NCBI GenBank assembly: GCA_046594105.1
Contig: JBKJQB010000353.1
Span: 1-5,881, forward strand
Source: JBDSGC01 sp046594105
GTDB lineage: Bacteria > Acidobacteriota > Thermoanaerobaculia > Gp7-AA8
DNA length: 5,881 nucleotides
Direction of reading: 5' to 3'
Part shown: positions 5,732 to 5,881 of the stretch, one piece after another
Layout of the letters: each line of letters opens with the position of its first letter
How positions within the stretch are numbered: the stretch's first letter is position 1
The notes under the pieces: generated by a model
Database searches by the model: none
What the model was told of the DNA's origin: nothing
Seen by the model: only the letters and a program-made list of their open reading frames with translations
Made by a program: the position numbers and the translations under genes

Positions 5732-5881
5732 TTACTTACGGATTCCGAGCTTCTCGATGATGCCGCGGTAGCGGTCCTGGTCGATCTTCTTGAGGTAATC
5801 CAGAAGGCGGCGGCGCTGTCCGACGATCATCAGGAGGCCGCGACGGCTGTGGTGATCCTTTGCGTGCGCCTTGAAGTGCTC
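5732..5881 (-). CDS. rpsO: 30S ribosomal protein S15, C-terminal 49 residues (5' end outside window)
   Basis: S15 binds 16S rRNA in the central domain early in small-subunit assembly and contributes to a bridge to the 50S subunit. The visible 49 residues hold its hallmark DHHSRRGLL (residues 9-17 of the fragment), the rRNA-binding loop, followed by the helix GQRRRLLDYLKK and the ending KLGIRK. The full protein is about 89 residues, so about 40 N-terminal residues lie beyond the right edge. The stop is TAA at 5732-5734. Gene order rpsO then pnp on the same strand is widely conserved. Confidence 0.97.
   Translation of the reverse strand, partial: EHFKAHAKDHHSRRGLLMIVGQRRRLLDYLKKIDQDRYRGIIEKLGIRK

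Noticed and set aside
3196..5760. An 854-codon open frame on the plus strand opposite pnp
   Set aside because: It mirrors the pnp coding frame in GC-rich DNA. The translation has no family features, is composition-biased (His, Asp, Arg, Gly-rich) and pnp is certain.

Overview
The window is GC-rich bacterial chromosome. All supported genes lie on the minus strand, so they read from right to left. Two anchors are unmistakable: the C-terminal part of ribosomal protein S15 (rpsO) at the right edge and a complete polynucleotide phosphorylase (pnp) just downstream of it, the classic rpsO-pnp pair. After pnp come a strong intrinsic terminator, a repeat-rich non-coding stretch, a short PAS-type protein that looks like a headless and tailless piece of a LuxR-type regulator, and a large secreted BNR/Asp-box beta-propeller protein that runs off the left edge. 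The high GC content, GC-rich inverted repeats between genes and a large exported VPS10/BNR-type propeller fit Acidobacteriota or a similar soil/sediment phylum. That placement is an inference, not something the sequence proves.

Layout from right to left: rpsO 3' end (5732-5881); a 178-base spacer holding three hairpins in a row plus a fourth just before the pnp ribosome binding site (5554-5731); pnp (3091-5553) with a long Gly/Arg-rich tail added after the S1 domain; a 12-bp-stem terminator (3038-3068); 338 bases without a convincing gene (2700-3037), carrying an imperfect inverted repeat pair, a 15-bp tandem duplication and two perfect hairpins; the PAS-fragment gene (2295-2699); an 89-base spacer with two abutting palindromes and a good Shine-Dalgarno site; and the propeller gene (1-2205, open at the left edge).

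rpsO and pnp are housekeeping genes of translation and RNA turnover. Their shared spacer is the place where pnp mRNA is autoregulated in enterobacteria, and the hairpins seen here could serve the same purpose. The PAS-fragment and propeller genes are separated from pnp by the terminator and repeats and are probably separate transcription units. No CRISPR array, tRNA, rRNA, transposase or integrase is visible. The most unusual items are the RGG-like PNPase tail, the stacked hairpins in the rpsO-pnp spacer, the decayed regulator fragment and the inverted-repeat segment.
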